Of a stretch of 64,000 nt of DNA, positions 29,280 to 39,783 are shown in pieces. The stretch is from Betaproteobacteria bacterium (lineage in GTDB: Bacteria > Pseudomonadota > Gammaproteobacteria > Burkholderiales > Thiobacillaceae). The translations under genes and the position numbers were made by a program. How positions within the stretch are numbered: position 1 is the stretch's first letter; each line of letters starts with the position of its first letter. The notes below the pieces were generated by a model. The model worked only from the letters and a program-made list of their open reading frames with translations, searched no databases and was not told where the DNA came from. The stretch lies in contig JACRNB010000002.1 in assembly GCA_016219425.1 (NCBI GenBank), positions 127,055 through 191,054 on the forward strand. Reading direction: 5' to 3'.

Positions 29280-30101
29280 TCAGGCGGTGTTGTTGCGCCG
29301 GTTGAAGGCTGCAATGCGACGCAGGACGTTGTAGTCGCTGGCGGTGACCGGGGTGAAGTGTTCCACCTTGACGTGGTAGACGCGGTCCAGCGCAGCAAGG
29401 GTATCGACGGAGAGTTTGCCCAGTACGTTCACCAGCTGTTCCCGCGCTTCTTCGTCCACGCGCTGCGGGTGCGCCAGGAGGGTGAAGTCTGGCGTTTCCG
29501 GCAGCTTGACGATGACGCGGTAGGCCGGGTCTTCCGCCTGAAGTTTCTGGAACGCAGCCGGGCGCACCGTGACGGCGTCCGCCAGGCCGTAACGCACGGC
29601 ATCGACCGCTGCATCCTGGGTACGCGCGTAGGTGTATTTGAGGTTGCGGCCTGCGCTGACCTCGACGCTGTATTCCCCCACCTGGGCCAGCCAACTTCCT
29701 GGATCAGGCATGGATACGGTGTTGACCGATTGCAGTGGCAACTTGCTTACGACCATGCCTTTTGCGAGCTTGGCCACCCGCACGAGCGGGACGTAGCCCG
29801 CCTCAATGTAGAGCGCCGCACTGGTGGCCGGGCCGTAGACCAGATCGGGGCCTTCCGCTACAGCGCCCGCATTGAATACGTTCAAGGTGCGTATCAGGGT
29901 GACCGAGGGGCGCACGCCCAGCAGACGCTCCATCTCGTCGCGCAGGGGTTTGACTCCGGCGATGAAATCCGCTGCCGAGACGTCCGCCTTGCCGGTTCCG
30001 GGGTAGGTAAGGAGCTTGTACGAGGGTTTGTTGCCGGGCGATGCGTACACCCGGGTACTGGCGAGTGCGAGAAGTGCTGCAAGAAAGGTGCGGCGTTCCA
30101 T
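29280..30101 (-). CDS. PhnD/SsuA-type periplasmic binding protein (orphan)
   Basis: The 273-residue exported protein has a signal peptide (MERRTFLAALLALASTRVYA, cleavage near 20) and a two-lobe binding fold of the phosphate/phosphonate type. DLVYGPATSAALYIE near 90 and the DAVRYGLADAVTVRP segment near 175 are typical. The start at 30101 has GGAGG upstream. No ABC permease or ATPase is adjacent, so the ligand is unknown; it may supply a distant transporter or act as a sensor input. Confidence 0.75.
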   Translation of the reverse strand: MERRTFLAALLALASTRVYASPGNKPSYKLLTYPGTGKADVSAADFIAGVKPLRDEMERLLGVRPSVTLIRTLNVFNAGAVAEGPDLVYGPATSAALYIEAGYVPLVRVAKLAKGMVVSKLPLQSVNTVSMPDPGSWLAQVGEYSVEVSAGRNLKYTYARTQDAAVDAVRYGLADAVTVRPAAFQKLQAEDPAYRVIVKLPETPDFTLLAHPQRVDEEAREQLVNVLGKLSVDTLAALDRVYHVKVEHFTPVTASDYNVLRRIAAFNRRNNTA

Positions 30102-30206
30102 GGTTGCCTCCGAGGCGAGATTGCTGTTGTCGCCGCCATTTGGCGGCGGCGGCAGTGTATCGGTGGAGGCTCTGCCTAGGTTGTGACGCACTTCACTTGA
30201 TGGATG

Positions 30207-30710
30207 TCATTTACCGTCACGCAGTAGTTTGAACAGCGCCCGGCTGGATTTGGGCGGTTTGCCGTCCGCCGCCTCTTTGCGGGCGTTGCGGATGAGTTGG
30301 CGCATCTGCTGGATGTCGGATTCAGGGTGTTCCGCCAGCCATAGGGTGAGGGCGTCGTCGTCCGTCAACAGGCGCTCGCGCCAGCGTTCGATGGCGTGGA
30401 AGGCGGCTTTGGCGGCATCGGATTCGCCCTTGATTTCGGCGATCTGTTCGGCAATCTCGTCCGCTTCGATGTTGCGCATGATCTTGCCGATGAGCTGCAT
30501 CTGGCGGCGGATGGCGCCATGGCTGGTGATGCGCTGGGCCTCCAGCACGGCGGTGAGGAGGTTGTCCGGCAGGATCATGCGTTGCAGACGCTCGCGCGAG
30601 AGCTTGACCAGTTCGGCGCCCAGGTCCTGCAAGGCGTTGGACTCCCGTTTGCGTTGCGATTTGCTGGGGAGGAGATCGGCGTCTTCCGGGGTGTCTTCGT
30701 GGTGGTCCAT
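30207..30710 (-). CDS. darP: Ribosome biogenesis factor DarP (YjgA, DUF615)
   Basis: The 167-residue, highly charged all-alpha protein matches DUF615/YjgA, which associates with late 50S precursors. Characteristic segments are KSQRKRESNALQDLG near 17, LPDNLLTAVLEAQRI near 47 and RQMQLIGKIMR near 68. It is divergent from pmbA across 66 bp, a widespread arrangement in beta- and gammaproteobacteria. Confidence 0.93.
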   Translation of the reverse strand: MDHHEDTPEDADLLPSKSQRKRESNALQDLGAELVKLSRERLQRMILPDNLLTAVLEAQRITSHGAIRRQMQLIGKIMRNIEADEIAEQIAEIKGESDAAKAAFHAIERWRERLLTDDDALTLWLAEHPESDIQQMRQLIRNARKEAADGKPPKSSRALFKLLRDGK

Positions 30711-30776
30711 TCGGGCAGGGAGGGGGTGGCAGGGCGGTTATCATAGCGGCCCCTCGAACTTCGCCTGGAATCTCCC

Positions 30777-32117
30777 GTGTCCGCCAGCCCTTTCAGCTTT
30801 ACCCGCGCCGAACTGCAAGACCTCGCCGCCCAGTGTCTGGACATGGCCAAGGCCGGGGGCGGGACCGCCGCGGAGGTGGAGGTTTCCGAAGGCAGCGGCC
30901 TGTCCGTGAGCGTGCGTCACGCCGAGGTGGAGACCATCGAGCACAACCGCGACAAGGGGGTGGGCGTCACGGTCTACCTGGGCCAGCGCCGCGGCCACGC
31001 CAGCACTTCGGATTTTTCCCGTGACGCCCTGGCGCGTACCGTGGAGAAGGCCCTCGCCATCGCGCGTTACACCGCCGAGGATGATTGCGCCGGTTTGGCG
31101 GAACCGGCGTTGCTGGCCCGCGCCGCACCGGACCTGGACCTCTACCGCCCGTGGGAGGTCTCCGTGGAGCAGGCGGTGGAACTGGCCCGTGCTTGCGAGG
31201 CCGCCGCGCTGGGGGTGGATGCGCGCATCAGCAATTCCGAGGGCGGTTCGCTCTCCACGCAGTCTTCCCACTTCATCTACGCCAACAGCCACGGTTTCAG
31301 CGACGGCTACCCGAGCAGCCGACAGAGCCTGTCCTGCGCGGTGATCGCCGAGGCGAACGGGGCCATGCAGCGCGATTACTGGTACACCTCGGCGCGTGGC
31401 GCGGACGATCTGGAGACGCCGGATGCCGTGGGCCGGCGCGCGGGGGAGCGCACCCTGCGCCGCCTGAATGCGCGCCGCCTGTCCACGCGCCAGTGCCCGG
31501 TGCTGTTCGAGGCGCCCATCGCCACCGGTCTCATCGCCAGCTACGTCTCTGCGGTCTCCGGCGGCCATCTCTATCGCAAGTCCAGTTTTCTGCTCGACAG
31601 CCTGGGAAGCCAGGTCTTTCCGTCGTTCTTCCAGTTGCAGGAGCGGCCCTTCCTGCCGCGCGGGCTGGCCTCGTCCCCGTTTGACAACGAGGGTGTGGCG
31701 GCCCGTGACCGCGACGTGGTGCAGGACGGGGTGGTGCAGGGTTATTTCCTCTCCACCTACAGCGCGCGCAAGCTGGGGATGCAGAGCACCGGCAATGCCG
31801 GCGGCAATCACAACCTCATCGTTCCTTCCACCGGAGAGGACTTCGACGCCCTGGTGAAAAAGATGGGCCGCGGCTTGTTGGTGACGGAACTGCTGGGGCA
31901 GGGCGCCAACATGGTGACCGGCGATTACTCGCGCGGTGCGGCGGGGTTCTGGGTGGAGGACGGCGAGATTGCGTATCCGGTGGAGGAAATCACCATCGCC
32001 GGCAATCTCAAGGACATGCTGCGCGGCATCGTTGCCGTGGGGTCGGACGTGGAGACCAGGGGGTCGCGCCGGGTGGGGTCCATCCTGATCGACCGGATGA
32101 CGCTGGCAGGGGAGTAG
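30777..32117 (+). CDS. pmbA: Metalloprotease-related protein PmbA (TldE)
   Basis: The 446-residue PmbA/TldE forms a heterodimer with TldD that degrades unfolded or leader peptides (microcin maturation, CcdA turnover). TldE lacks the zinc site carried by TldD. Family segments are EVEVSEGSGLSVSVR near 35, the SSFLLDSLG region and DFDALVKKMGRGLLVTELLG near 360. The start is GTG at 30777. Its stop abuts the msrA stop with no gap. Confidence 0.93.
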   Translation: MSASPFSFTRAELQDLAAQCLDMAKAGGGTAAEVEVSEGSGLSVSVRHAEVETIEHNRDKGVGVTVYLGQRRGHASTSDFSRDALARTVEKALAIARYTAEDDCAGLAEPALLARAAPDLDLYRPWEVSVEQAVELARACEAAALGVDARISNSEGGSLSTQSSHFIYANSHGFSDGYPSSRQSLSCAVIAEANGAMQRDYWYTSARGADDLETPDAVGRRAGERTLRRLNARRLSTRQCPVLFEAPIATGLIASYVSAVSGGHLYRKSSFLLDSLGSQVFPSFFQLQERPFLPRGLASSPFDNEGVAARDRDVVQDGVVQGYFLSTYSARKLGMQSTGNAGGNHNLIVPSTGEDFDALVKKMGRGLLVTELLGQGANMVTGDYSRGAAGFWVEDGEIAYPVEEITIAGNLKDMLRGIVAVGSDVETRGSRRVGSILIDRMTLAGE

Positions 32118-32648
32118 TCAGCCCTTCAGCCGCTGTGCGAACAGGTTTTTGAATTTCGCCAGCTTGGGCGCCACCACGGCCTGGCAATAGGGCTGGTTTG
32201 GGTTCCGTTCGAAATAACCCTGGTGGTAGTCCTCTGCGGGCCAGAAGGTGGCGGCCTCCGTGATTTCGGTGACGATGGGGGAGGGGAACGCGGCTTCGGC
32301 AGTCAGGCGCGCGATCATGGCCTGCGCCAGCGTGCGCTGTTCCGGGGTATGGCAGAACACGGCGGAGCGGTACTGCGTGCCGATGTCGTGGCCCTGGCGG
32401 TTGAGTGTGGTGGGGTCGTGCAGGGCGAAGAAGACGCTCAGGAGTTCGTCGTAGCGGATTTGCTCAGGGTCGAAAACCACCTGCACCACTTCGGCGTGGC
32501 CGCTTGCGCCGCTACAGACCTGTTCGTAGCTGGGGCGCTCGCGGCGCCCGCCCATGTAGCCGGAAACCGCACTTTCCACGCCGCGCAGGCGCTGGAAGGC
32601 GGCCTCCAGGCACCAGAAACAGCCGCCGGCGAAGGTGGCTATTTCCAC
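32118..32648 (-). CDS. msrA: Peptide methionine sulfoxide reductase MsrA
   Basis: The 176-residue repair enzyme reduces methionine-S-sulfoxide. The catalytic GCFWCLEAAF is at 9-18, with GYMGG, YDELLSVFFALHDPT and AEDYHQGYF also present. There is no signal peptide, so it is cytosolic. It follows the cyclophilin gene by 4 bp on the same strand and is convergent with pmbA. Confidence 0.96.
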   Translation of the reverse strand: MEIATFAGGCFWCLEAAFQRLRGVESAVSGYMGGRRERPSYEQVCSGASGHAEVVQVVFDPEQIRYDELLSVFFALHDPTTLNRQGHDIGTQYRSAVFCHTPEQRTLAQAMIARLTAEAAFPSPIVTEITEAATFWPAEDYHQGYFERNPNQPYCQAVVAPKLAKFKNLFAQRLKG

Positions 32649-32652
32649 GGGT

Positions 32653-33267
32653 TCAGCCGGCGGCGGCCTCGACGAGCTCGGCGCGCTCGATCACCACGTT
32701 TTCCACGGGCACGTCCTGGTGGCCGGCGCGCATGCCGGTGCGCACCTTGCGAATGCGGTCCACCACGTCCTGGCCTTCCGTCACCTTGCCGAACACGCAG
32801 TAGCCATAGCTCTGGGCGTTGGGGGCGCGGTAGTTGAGGAAGTCGTTGTCCGCGACGTTGATGAAGAACTGGGCGGTGGCGGAGTGCGGGTCGGGGGTGC
32901 GCGCCATGGCTACGGTGTAGGCCAGGTTTTTGAGGCCGTTGCTGGCTTCGTTGTTGATCGGGGCGCGGGTGTCTTTCTGTTGCATGTCGGGGGTGAAGCC
33001 GCCGCCCTGGATCATGAAGCCGTCGATGACGCGGTGGAAGATGGTGCCGTTGTAGTGACCATCCCGTGCGTATTGCAGGAAATTGGCGACGGAATCGGGT
33101 GCGGCCTTGGCGTCGAGTTCCAGGGTGATGGGGCCGAAGTTGGTGTGCAGAATGACCATGGGGTTCTTTCGTTTCTTGGGGGCGGAATAGGCCAGACCGC
33201 CCAGCGGGGCGGTCAGTGCGAGGAGGGATGCGCGGAGCAGGAAGGTACGACGGTTAACGTTGGGCAT
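32653..33267 (-). CDS. Exported cyclophilin-type peptidyl-prolyl isomerase
   Basis: The 204-residue protein consists of a Tat-like signal ([14 protein letters not shown] at 5-18) and a PpiB-type cyclophilin domain with [22 protein letters not shown] and [10 protein letters not shown]. The start at 33267 overlaps the upstream transpeptidase gene by 14 bp and gives the export signal. An internal ATG ([10 protein letters not shown]) would give a standard cytosolic PpiB of about 167 residues, so dual products are possible. It sits in an envelope gene group. Confidence 0.85.
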   Translation of the reverse strand: MPNVNRRTFLLRASLLALTAPLGGLAYSAPKKRKNPMVILHTNFGPITLELDAKAAPDSVANFLQYARDGHYNGTIFHRVIDGFMIQGGGFTPDMQQKDTRAPINNEASNGLKNLAYTVAMARTPDPHSATAQFFINVADNDFLNYRAPNAQSYGYCVFGKVTEGQDVVDRIRKVRTGMRAGHQDVPVENVVIERAELVEAAAG

Positions 33268-34483
33268 AGTTTGTCGGTCGGTCGATGGATTTTTCCAGGG
33301 CGACGCGCCATTGGCCGTTTTGCATTTGCCAGTACAGGCGCTTGCTGGTGACGCCATTGTGCTTGTCGCTGCTGTAGTGCTGGGTGAACTCGGTGTAGGC
33401 CATGTCGTCGCCGGGGTAGAGGTACAGGCTGACATCCTTCAGTTCCACCTTGATCCAGTCCTTGTCCTGGATGTTGCGGCGCTTGCTGTCGGCCCAGCCA
33501 CGGCCCGCATTGGCAAAGAAGTCGGTGTGATAGTGGGCCAGGAAGCGTTCAGCGTCGCGCGCTTCCCAGTCGCCCTTCCAGGCCTCCAGACGCTTGAGCA
33601 GGGCCTCGCGCGCTTCCTGCCAGGCGGCGCGATCCACCCAGTCGGCGCGGGCGGCGAGGATGAGCGGGGTGGCGCCGGGTTGCACCCACTGGCTCAACTC
33701 CTGCAAGTCGGGGTTGCTCACCACCACGCAACCATCCGAGGAGCGCGGCGGGCGGCTGTAGGTGTCGGACGGCACGCCATGCAGCCAGATGCCGTGGCCG
33801 CTACGCCCCTGGGCGCGGTCCCACTCGTTGGGGTAGTTGAGCGGGAAGGCGCCCGCGCCGTAGAAGTCGGTGAGTTGTTTCTTGGGAAGTTGATCCGAGA
33901 CCTGATAGACGCCCATGGGGGTGCGTTTGTCGCCTTCGTTGCGTTTGTCGGTGCCGTTCTTGCCGATGGTCATGTAGTAGTCGCGCTTGAGCAGCGGTTC
34001 GCCATCGACGTTTTCAAACAGGTACAGGCGCGCACGGGAGGCGTCCGCGAGCAGGGCGTAGGGCTGATTCCGGGCCATTTGCAGGATCTGGCGCGGCAGC
34101 ATGTCGGGACCGGGCTGGTCGATATAGCGCATCAGGCGAACCCGCGCCTCGTCGCGCAGATCGGTCAGTGATTGCGGCGAGGCCTTCGCCACGGCCCCCA
34201 GGTTGGACAGGGGCTTGGCGCGGGCCATCAACAGGTCGCCGCGGATCAGGTGCGCCAGCTTGAAGTCGGGGCGCATGGAGATGACCCGGTCCACTTCATG
34301 CAGGGCTTCGTTCAGCCGGTTTGAGCGGATGTCCTGAAGGGTCTTGGCGATCAGGGCGTCCGGCGAGGGAGTCAGGCGAACCGTTTCCAGCGAGGCCAGT
34401 TGGATACGCGGTTCCGCCGCCTCTACCGCAGTAATGCCAAATCCGGTCAGGAGAAGGGAGAGCAGCGCGAAAACCCTGCGCAC
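33254..34483 (-). CDS. L,D-transpeptidase with C-terminal NTF2-like domain
   Basis: The 409-residue exported protein has a signal peptide (about 1-22), a helical repeat-like region (about 35-120) and a YkuD catalytic domain (about 140-285). The domain carries HGVPSDTYS and SSDGCVVV, including the nucleophile Cys. A C-terminal SnoaL/DUF4440-like domain (about 290-405) follows. L,D-transpeptidases crosslink peptidoglycan or attach proteins to it. The C-terminal domain is shared with the next gene upstream. It overlaps the cyclophilin start. Confidence 0.88.
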   Translation of the reverse strand: MRRVFALLSLLLTGFGITAVEAAEPRIQLASLETVRLTPSPDALIAKTLQDIRSNRLNEALHEVDRVISMRPDFKLAHLIRGDLLMARAKPLSNLGAVAKASPQSLTDLRDEARVRLMRYIDQPGPDMLPRQILQMARNQPYALLADASRARLYLFENVDGEPLLKRDYYMTIGKNGTDKRNEGDKRTPMGVYQVSDQLPKKQLTDFYGAGAFPLNYPNEWDRAQGRSGHGIWLHGVPSDTYSRPPRSSDGCVVVSNPDLQELSQWVQPGATPLILAARADWVDRAAWQEAREALLKRLEAWKGDWEARDAERFLAHYHTDFFANAGRGWADSKRRNIQDKDWIKVELKDVSLYLYPGDDMAYTEFTQHYSSDKHNGVTSKRLYWQMQNGQWRVALEKSIDRPTNYAQR

Positions 34484-34484
34484 C

Positions 34485-35780
34485 TCAGTATTCCTCCGTG
34501 ATCTTCCAGCCTTCGCCCTGTTTTTTCATGACCAGGGTTTTGGTGGTGGTGTTGTCCAGCAGGTTGGAGGCGTAGTGCTGGCGGAACTTGGCCTTGGCGA
34601 CCACGCCGCCCTTGAGGGTGACGCGCAGGTCCGAGACCTCCACCTTGATGGACTGCGCCCGGCTGATGCGGTCCCGGCGCTCCGCTTCCCAGACGGCGCG
34701 TTTCTTGCCCTTGGCCGGTTTGAAGCTGGCGCCGTAGTGGGAAAGGTAGGCGTCCACATCCTGTGCGCTCCAGGCGGCGGCCCAGGCCCGTATGTCGTAC
34801 TCGGCGGAGGCCGCCGGATCCTTGGGGCGCTTGCCGGCAGGCTTGGCCGACTCGGGCTTCTTCTCCTGAACGGCGGGGGCTGCGGGTTTGGGCGGCTCTG
34901 CGGCCTTTGCCGGTTCCGTTACGTTTACGGCGGGCTCTGGAGGTTTGGGAGGCGTGGGTGGGGTGGGGGGCTTGGGGGCCTCGGCCACTTTCACCGGCTC
35001 ACTTGGCTTGGCGGGGGCGGCAGGTTTGCCGGACGCCGCCGGAGTTGCGGGAACGACTTCCTTCACCACATCCGGGACGGGGGGCTTGGCAGGCGCCGCG
35101 GGTAGTACTGCATCTGCCGATTTGGCTTCATCCCCTTTGCCGCCAGGCTGCGCCACTTCCGGCGCCGGTGCAGGCTCCTGGGGTTGCACGACCGGTTTTG
35201 CGGCGGGTTTCGGCGGAACCTTGAGCTTGGACTTGACCACGTCCTGTACCCGGGGGGCAGGACTGAACAGGTCGCGGATCATGGCCAGCTTGGTCTGCGC
35301 CGAGACGTTGGTGTTGTCGAGTTGCAGGGCCTTGTCGTAGGCCTGGGACGCCATCTTGGCGTAGATGTCGCCCAGGTTCTCGTGTGCGGTGGCGTAGCTG
35401 GGATGGGTGCGGATGGCCATCTCCAGGCTTTGCTTGGCGCGGTCGTAATTGCCCTGGGCTGCATAAAGGACGGCAAGGTTGTTGTAGGGCTCTGGCAGTT
35501 CCGGGTAATCGTCCGAGAGGTCGTTGAAGACCTTGATGGCTTCGGGCGCGCGGTTGAGTTCGGTGAGGATCAGCCCCTTGAGGAAACGTCCCTGAGGGTC
35601 TTTGGGGCTGCCGGCGAGGAAGCCATTGACCTTCTCCAGAGCCACGGTATGGCGTCCCTGACGGAAGGCCTGGTTCGCGTCCTGCACGCTTGCCGGCGAG
35701 GCCAACGCAACAGCGGGAAGCCAGGCGGCGAGGAGGAGTGCGGTAAATCGGGGAAGGGTCATCTGTGCTATGCTTTTCAC
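34485..35780 (-). CDS. Exported TPR protein with Pro-rich linker and NTF2-like domain
   Basis: The 431-residue protein has a signal peptide (cleavage near ALA-SP at 27) and three or four TPR units (about 30-165; [19 protein letters not shown] and the [13 protein letters not shown] region). A Pro/Ala/Lys linker (about 185-325) follows, then a C-terminal domain (about 330-431) homologous to that of the neighbouring transpeptidase. The start is GTG at 35780; an ATG at 35762 is equally plausible and neither has a clear ribosome-binding site. It ends 1 bp before the transpeptidase gene and probably scaffolds cell-wall enzymes. Confidence 0.8.
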   Translation of the reverse strand: MKSIAQMTLPRFTALLLAAWLPAVALASPASVQDANQAFRQGRHTVALEKVNGFLAGSPKDPQGRFLKGLILTELNRAPEAIKVFNDLSDDYPELPEPYNNLAVLYAAQGNYDRAKQSLEMAIRTHPSYATAHENLGDIYAKMASQAYDKALQLDNTNVSAQTKLAMIRDLFSPAPRVQDVVKSKLKVPPKPAAKPVVQPQEPAPAPEVAQPGGKGDEAKSADAVLPAAPAKPPVPDVVKEVVPATPAASGKPAAPAKPSEPVKVAEAPKPPTPPTPPKPPEPAVNVTEPAKAAEPPKPAAPAVQEKKPESAKPAGKRPKDPAASAEYDIRAWAAAWSAQDVDAYLSHYGASFKPAKGKKRAVWEAERRDRISRAQSIKVEVSDLRVTLKGGVVAKAKFRQHYASNLLDNTTTKTLVMKKQGEGWKITEEY

Positions 35781-35867
35781 GGTAATTTGCAGTTAAAGCC
35801 CAGGCGGATTCTAGCCTCCGGGCGAGCCAAATCAAAACACTCTCCAGCCTGCCTGGGCCCCCTATCC

Positions 35868-37529
35868 ATGAGTGACAACTCCCCTGTTCAGCACTTCATT
35901 CGCGCCGTTATCGAATCGGATCTCAAAGAGGGTAAACACCGGTCGGTTTTGACCCGTTTTCCGCCTGAACCGAACGGTTATCTGCATATTGGTCACGCCA
36001 AGTCGATCTGCCTGAATTTCGGCCTGGCTCTGGACTATCAGGGCGCCTGCAATCTGCGCTTCGACGACACCAACCCGGAGAAGGAGAGCGATGAATATGC
36101 GCAATCCATCCAGGACGATGTGCGTTGGCTCGGTTTCCAGTGGAACGGCGAGGTGCGCTGGGCGTCGGACTACTTCCAGTCGTTGTACGACTACGCCGAG
36201 ACTCTCATTGACAAGGGGCTGGCCTATGTCTGCGACCTGACGTTCGAGGAGATGCGCGCGTATCGCGGCACCCTGACCGAAGCGGGGCGCAACAGCCCGT
36301 ATCGCGAACGCAGTCCGGCGGAGAGCCTGGATCTGTTCCGGCGCATGAAGGCGGGGGAGTTCGCGGACGGTTCCCGCACCCTGCGCGCGAAGATCGACAT
36401 GGCCAGCCCCAACATCAACCTGCGCGACCCGGTGATCTACCGCATCAAGCGCGCCCACCACATCCGCACCGGGGACCAGTGGTGTATTTACCCGATGTAC
36501 GACTACACCCACTGCATCTCGGATGCGCTGGAAGGCATCACCCACTCCCTCTGCACCCTGGAGTTTGAAGACCACCGCCCGCTCTATGACTGGGTGCTGG
36601 ACCGACTGGGTACGCCCTGCCACCCGCAGCAGATCGAGTTTTCCCGCCTGGAACTGCATTACACCGTCACCTCCAAGCGCAAGCTGCTGCAACTGGTGAA
36701 TCAGGGCCTCGTGTCCGGCTGGGACGATCCGCGCATGCCCACCATTCACGGCATGCGCCGGCGCGGTTACACCCCGGCGGGCATCCGCGAGTTTGCGCGC
36801 CGCATCGGCATCTCAAAATCGGAGAACGTGGTGGACATGGCGGTGCTGGAATCGGCCATCCGCGACGATCTGGAAAGCGCCGTGCCGCGTGTGATGGCGG
36901 TGTTGAACCCCCTCAAGGTGGTGCTGACCAATTACGAACAGGGCGTCACCGCCAGCCGTTCCGCCGGGTTTCACCCCAACCACCCCGAGTTCGGCGAGCG
37001 CGACGTGCCCATCCACCGCGAGATCTGGATCGAACAGGATGATTTCGCCGAAACCCCGCCCCTCGGCTGGCAGCGTCTTACCCCCGGCGGCGAGGTGCGC
37101 CTGCGCTATTCCTACGTCATCCGCTGCGACGAGGTGGTGAAGGGGGCGAACGGCGAGGTGGCGGAACTGCGTTGCAGCATCGACCACGACACCCTGGGCA
37201 AGAACCCGGCGGGGCGCAAGGTGAAGGGCGTGATCCACTGGCTTTCCGCCGCCCACGCCCTGGCGACCGAGGTGAGGCTGTACGACCGCCTGTTCACCGA
37301 CCCGGAACCCGATGGCCACAAGGATCGCGACTTCCTGGAGTTCCTGAACCCCGTTTCGCTCAAGACCGTGCAGGGTTGGGTGGAGGCGTGCGTTGTGGCG
37401 GCAGCGTCGGAGACCCGCTATCAGTTCGAGCGCCTGGGCTATTTCTGCACCGACCGGCACGACCATCAGCCCGGCGCCAAGCCCGTGTTCAACCGCACGG
37501 TGGGTCTGAAAGACTCCTGGGCGAAGTGA
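35868..37529 (+). CDS. glnS: Glutamine-tRNA ligase
   Basis: The 553-residue class I synthetase charges tRNA-Gln. The HIGH-type motif is in [16 protein letters not shown] near 32-47, DDTNPEKES near 66, and the KMSKS-type motif in [10 protein letters not shown] near 267. The C-terminal half forms the anticodon-binding beta-barrels. The start [10 protein letters not shown] fits the family; longer readings are antisense to the TPR gene. cysS follows after 2 bp. Confidence 0.97.
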   Translation: MSDNSPVQHFIRAVIESDLKEGKHRSVLTRFPPEPNGYLHIGHAKSICLNFGLALDYQGACNLRFDDTNPEKESDEYAQSIQDDVRWLGFQWNGEVRWASDYFQSLYDYAETLIDKGLAYVCDLTFEEMRAYRGTLTEAGRNSPYRERSPAESLDLFRRMKAGEFADGSRTLRAKIDMASPNINLRDPVIYRIKRAHHIRTGDQWCIYPMYDYTHCISDALEGITHSLCTLEFEDHRPLYDWVLDRLGTPCHPQQIEFSRLELHYTVTSKRKLLQLVNQGLVSGWDDPRMPTIHGMRRRGYTPAGIREFARRIGISKSENVVDMAVLESAIRDDLESAVPRVMAVLNPLKVVLTNYEQGVTASRSAGFHPNHPEFGERDVPIHREIWIEQDDFAETPPLGWQRLTPGGEVRLRYSYVIRCDEVVKGANGEVAELRCSIDHDTLGKNPAGRKVKGVIHWLSAAHALATEVRLYDRLFTDPEPDGHKDRDFLEFLNPVSLKTVQGWVEACVVAAASETRYQFERLGYFCTDRHDHQPGAKPVFNRTVGLKDSWAK

Positions 37530-37531
37530 CC

Positions 37532-38905
37532 ATGCTGACGCTGCACAACTCGCTCAGCCGCCAGAAAGAGGCGTTCATTCCCATCGAGCCGGGCAAGGTG
37601 CGCATGTATGTCTGCGGCATGACCGTGTACGACTACTGCCACCTGGGCCACGCACGGGTGCTGGTGGTGTTCGACATGATCACGCGCTGGCTGCGCGCCT
37701 CGGGCTACGAGGTCACCTACGTCCGCAACATTACCGACATCGACGACAAGATCATCCGGCGCGCACAGGACAACGGCGAGCCGTTCACGGCCCTGACCCA
37801 GCGCTTCATCGACGCCATGCACGCCGACAGCATCGCCCTGGGCGTGTTGCCGCCAGACCACGAGCCGCGCGCCACGGAATACGTCGGCAAGATGCTGGGC
37901 ATGATCCAGATGCTGATCGAGCGCGGCCATGCCTACGCCGCCGCCAATGGGGATGTGTACTACGCCGTGGGCAGCTTTCCGACCTATGGCCGGCTATCCG
38001 GAAAGTCGCTGGAAGACCTGCGCGCCGGCGAGCGGGTGGAGGTGGACCCGCACAAGCGCGATCCCATGGATTTCGTGCTGTGGAAGGCGGCCAAGCCGGG
38101 CGAGCCGTCCTGGCCGTCACCCTGGGGCGCGGGTCGCCCCGGATGGCACATCGAATGTTCGGCCATGGGCTCCGACCTGCTCGGACGCCACTTCGACATC
38201 CACGGCGGCGGGCAGGATCTCCAGTTCCCACACCATGAGAACGAGATCGCCCAGAGCGAGGGCGCGCATGACTGCCGCTTCGTCAACTACTGGCTGCACA
38301 ACGGCTTCGTGCGCGTGGACGACGAGAAGATGTCCAAGTCCCTGGGCAACTTCTTCACCATCCGCGAGGTGCTGGAGAGATACGACGCGGAAGTGGTCCG
38401 CTTCTTCATCCTGCGCGCCCACTATCGCAGCCCGCTGAACTATTCCGACCAGCATCTGGACGATGCCAAAACGGCCTTGACCCGGCTCTACACGGCCCTG
38501 CGCGGTATGGTGGCGGAAGAGGGTGCGGCGGACTGGTCCAGTGTCCATGGAACCCGCTTCAAGGCGGCCATGGACGATGATTTCAATACGCCGGAGGCGC
38601 TGGCCGTGCTGTTCGATCTGGCGACGGACCTGAACCGTTCGCGCGATCCGGCGACGGCGGGCCAACTCAAGGCTCTGGCGGGTGTGCTTGGTCTGCTGGA
38701 TCGCAACCCGGATGATTTTCTTCAGGCGGGTCCGGAGGGCGAGGGCGCCTATACGGCAGAGCGCATCGAGGCCTTGATCCAGGAGCGTCTGGCGGCGCGC
38801 AAGGCCAGGGATTTTCAGCGTTCCGACGCCATTCGCGATGAGCTCAAGGCGGCGGGCATTGCACTGGAAGATTCGCCGCAGGGCACCTTGTGGCGACGTA
38901 GCTGA
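37532..38905 (+). CDS. cysS: Cysteine-tRNA ligase
   Basis: The 457-residue class I synthetase carries [17 protein letters not shown] (HIGH region and zinc Cys near 27), [27 protein letters not shown] near 230 and KMSKSLGNF near 265. The start ATG is 2 bp after the glnS stop, so glnS-cysS form an operon ended by the terminator at 38923. Confidence 0.97.
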   Translation: MLTLHNSLSRQKEAFIPIEPGKVRMYVCGMTVYDYCHLGHARVLVVFDMITRWLRASGYEVTYVRNITDIDDKIIRRAQDNGEPFTALTQRFIDAMHADSIALGVLPPDHEPRATEYVGKMLGMIQMLIERGHAYAAANGDVYYAVGSFPTYGRLSGKSLEDLRAGERVEVDPHKRDPMDFVLWKAAKPGEPSWPSPWGAGRPGWHIECSAMGSDLLGRHFDIHGGGQDLQFPHHENEIAQSEGAHDCRFVNYWLHNGFVRVDDEKMSKSLGNFFTIREVLERYDAEVVRFFILRAHYRSPLNYSDQHLDDAKTALTRLYTALRGMVAEEGAADWSSVHGTRFKAAMDDDFNTPEALAVLFDLATDLNRSRDPATAGQLKALAGVLGLLDRNPDDFLQAGPEGEGAYTAERIEALIQERLAARKARDFQRSDAIRDELKAAGIALEDSPQGTLWRRS

Positions 38906-38922
38906 TCCGACCGTCGGAATAG

Positions 38923-38950
38923 AAAAAGGCCGCCCGAGAGCGGCCTTTTT
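38923..38950. terminator. Bidirectional terminator between cysS and repeat-protein gene
   Basis: AAAAAGGCCGC, 6-nt loop, GCGGCCTTTTT. It has T-runs on both strands and lies between convergent genes ending at 38905 and 38965. Confidence 0.9.
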
Positions 38951-38964
38951 CCATCCGGGGAGGA

Positions 38965-39783
38965 TTACTTCTTGGCCGGAGCAGCGGGTGCAGCAGGAGC
39001 GGCAGCCGGAGCGGTAACGCCGGGGATCTGGAACATCTGGGTCCAGGCGTTCGGGTCGAAGAAGTTGAAGTTGCCGGCAGGAACCGTCCAGTTGGGCATG
39101 GCGATGGGAGCAGCAGCGGCAGGAGCGGCTACAGCGCCCGGAACCATGGAGTAGGGTGCAGTTGCGAAGCCCTTCCACATGTCACCGTAGGAGCTGGGGT
39201 TCATGGAGGCGCCGGCCCAGCCCATGTACAGGTTGGGATTGATCGGGGCCATCATGAGCTGCATGGCGCGCGGGTCCATCGGAGCCGTCATCCACTTCAT
39301 GTACACGTTCGGGTTGATGGAGTTCGTCAGCATGGACATGACCTTGGGGTCCATCGGCGACATCGCCCAGCGCATCAGCTTGCCCGGATCGGACAGCTGG
39401 GTCAGCAGGGCGGTGTAGAAGTTGGGGTCCATGGAAGCGGCCAGCCACTTCATGTAGACATTCGGGTCGGCGAACTGGGCCATGTTGGTGTAGGCGCCAG
39501 GCTGGGTCATGGAGTTCATCATGTTCAGCCAGTTACCCGGATCCATCATGTTGTTGCCCATGGTGGTGTAGAAGCCAGGCTCGGTCACGGCGTTCATAAA
39601 GGGCACGAACACCTTGGGATCCTTGTAGGCGGACATGTTCTTGGTCATGTCGGTCATGCGGGCCAGCCAAGCTTCAGGGGTTTGGGGAACAGCGGGGGCG
39701 GCAGCGGGAGCAGCGGCGCCATTGGCAAAGGCGGCGGGAGCGGCAGCGACCAGCAGAGCAGCAACCAGGGATTTCACTTTCAT
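38965..39783 (-). CDS. Exported Met-rich protein with twelve 13-residue DP repeats (function unknown)
   Basis: I do not recognise this 272-residue protein. It has a Sec signal peptide (cleavage near AFA-NG at 20), an Ala/Pro linker, then twelve tandem units of 12-13 residues. Their [D/E/Q/N]P starts fall at residues 55, 68, 81, 94, 106, 119, 132, 145, 157, 170, 182 and 195. Consensus is [DN]P-x-x-[YFWM]-x-x-[MW]-x-x-x-[MIT]; examples are DPNVYMKWLAASM and NPNVYMKWMTAPM. A Pro/Ala tail contains a thirteenth partial unit (DPNAWTQMFQI). There is no Cys and little charge. The SD AGGAGA precedes the ATG, and an AT-rich promoter region lies upstream. The regular period suggests a solenoid or fibre; Met richness could mean metal binding or oxidant scavenging. 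Confidence 0.85.
   Translation of the reverse strand: MKVKSLVAALLVAAAPAAFANGAAAPAAAPAVPQTPEAWLARMTDMTKNMSAYKDPKVFVPFMNAVTEPGFYTTMGNNMMDPGNWLNMMNSMTQPGAYTNMAQFADPNVYMKWLAASMDPNFYTALLTQLSDPGKLMRWAMSPMDPKVMSMLTNSINPNVYMKWMTAPMDPRAMQLMMAPINPNLYMGWAGASMNPSSYGDMWKGFATAPYSMVPGAVAAPAAAAPIAMPNWTVPAGNFNFFDPNAWTQMFQIPGVTAPAAAPAAPAAPAKK

Noticed and set aside
35184-35867. Upstream extension of glnS
   Set aside because: Antisense to the TPR protein gene; GlnS begins at MSDNSP.
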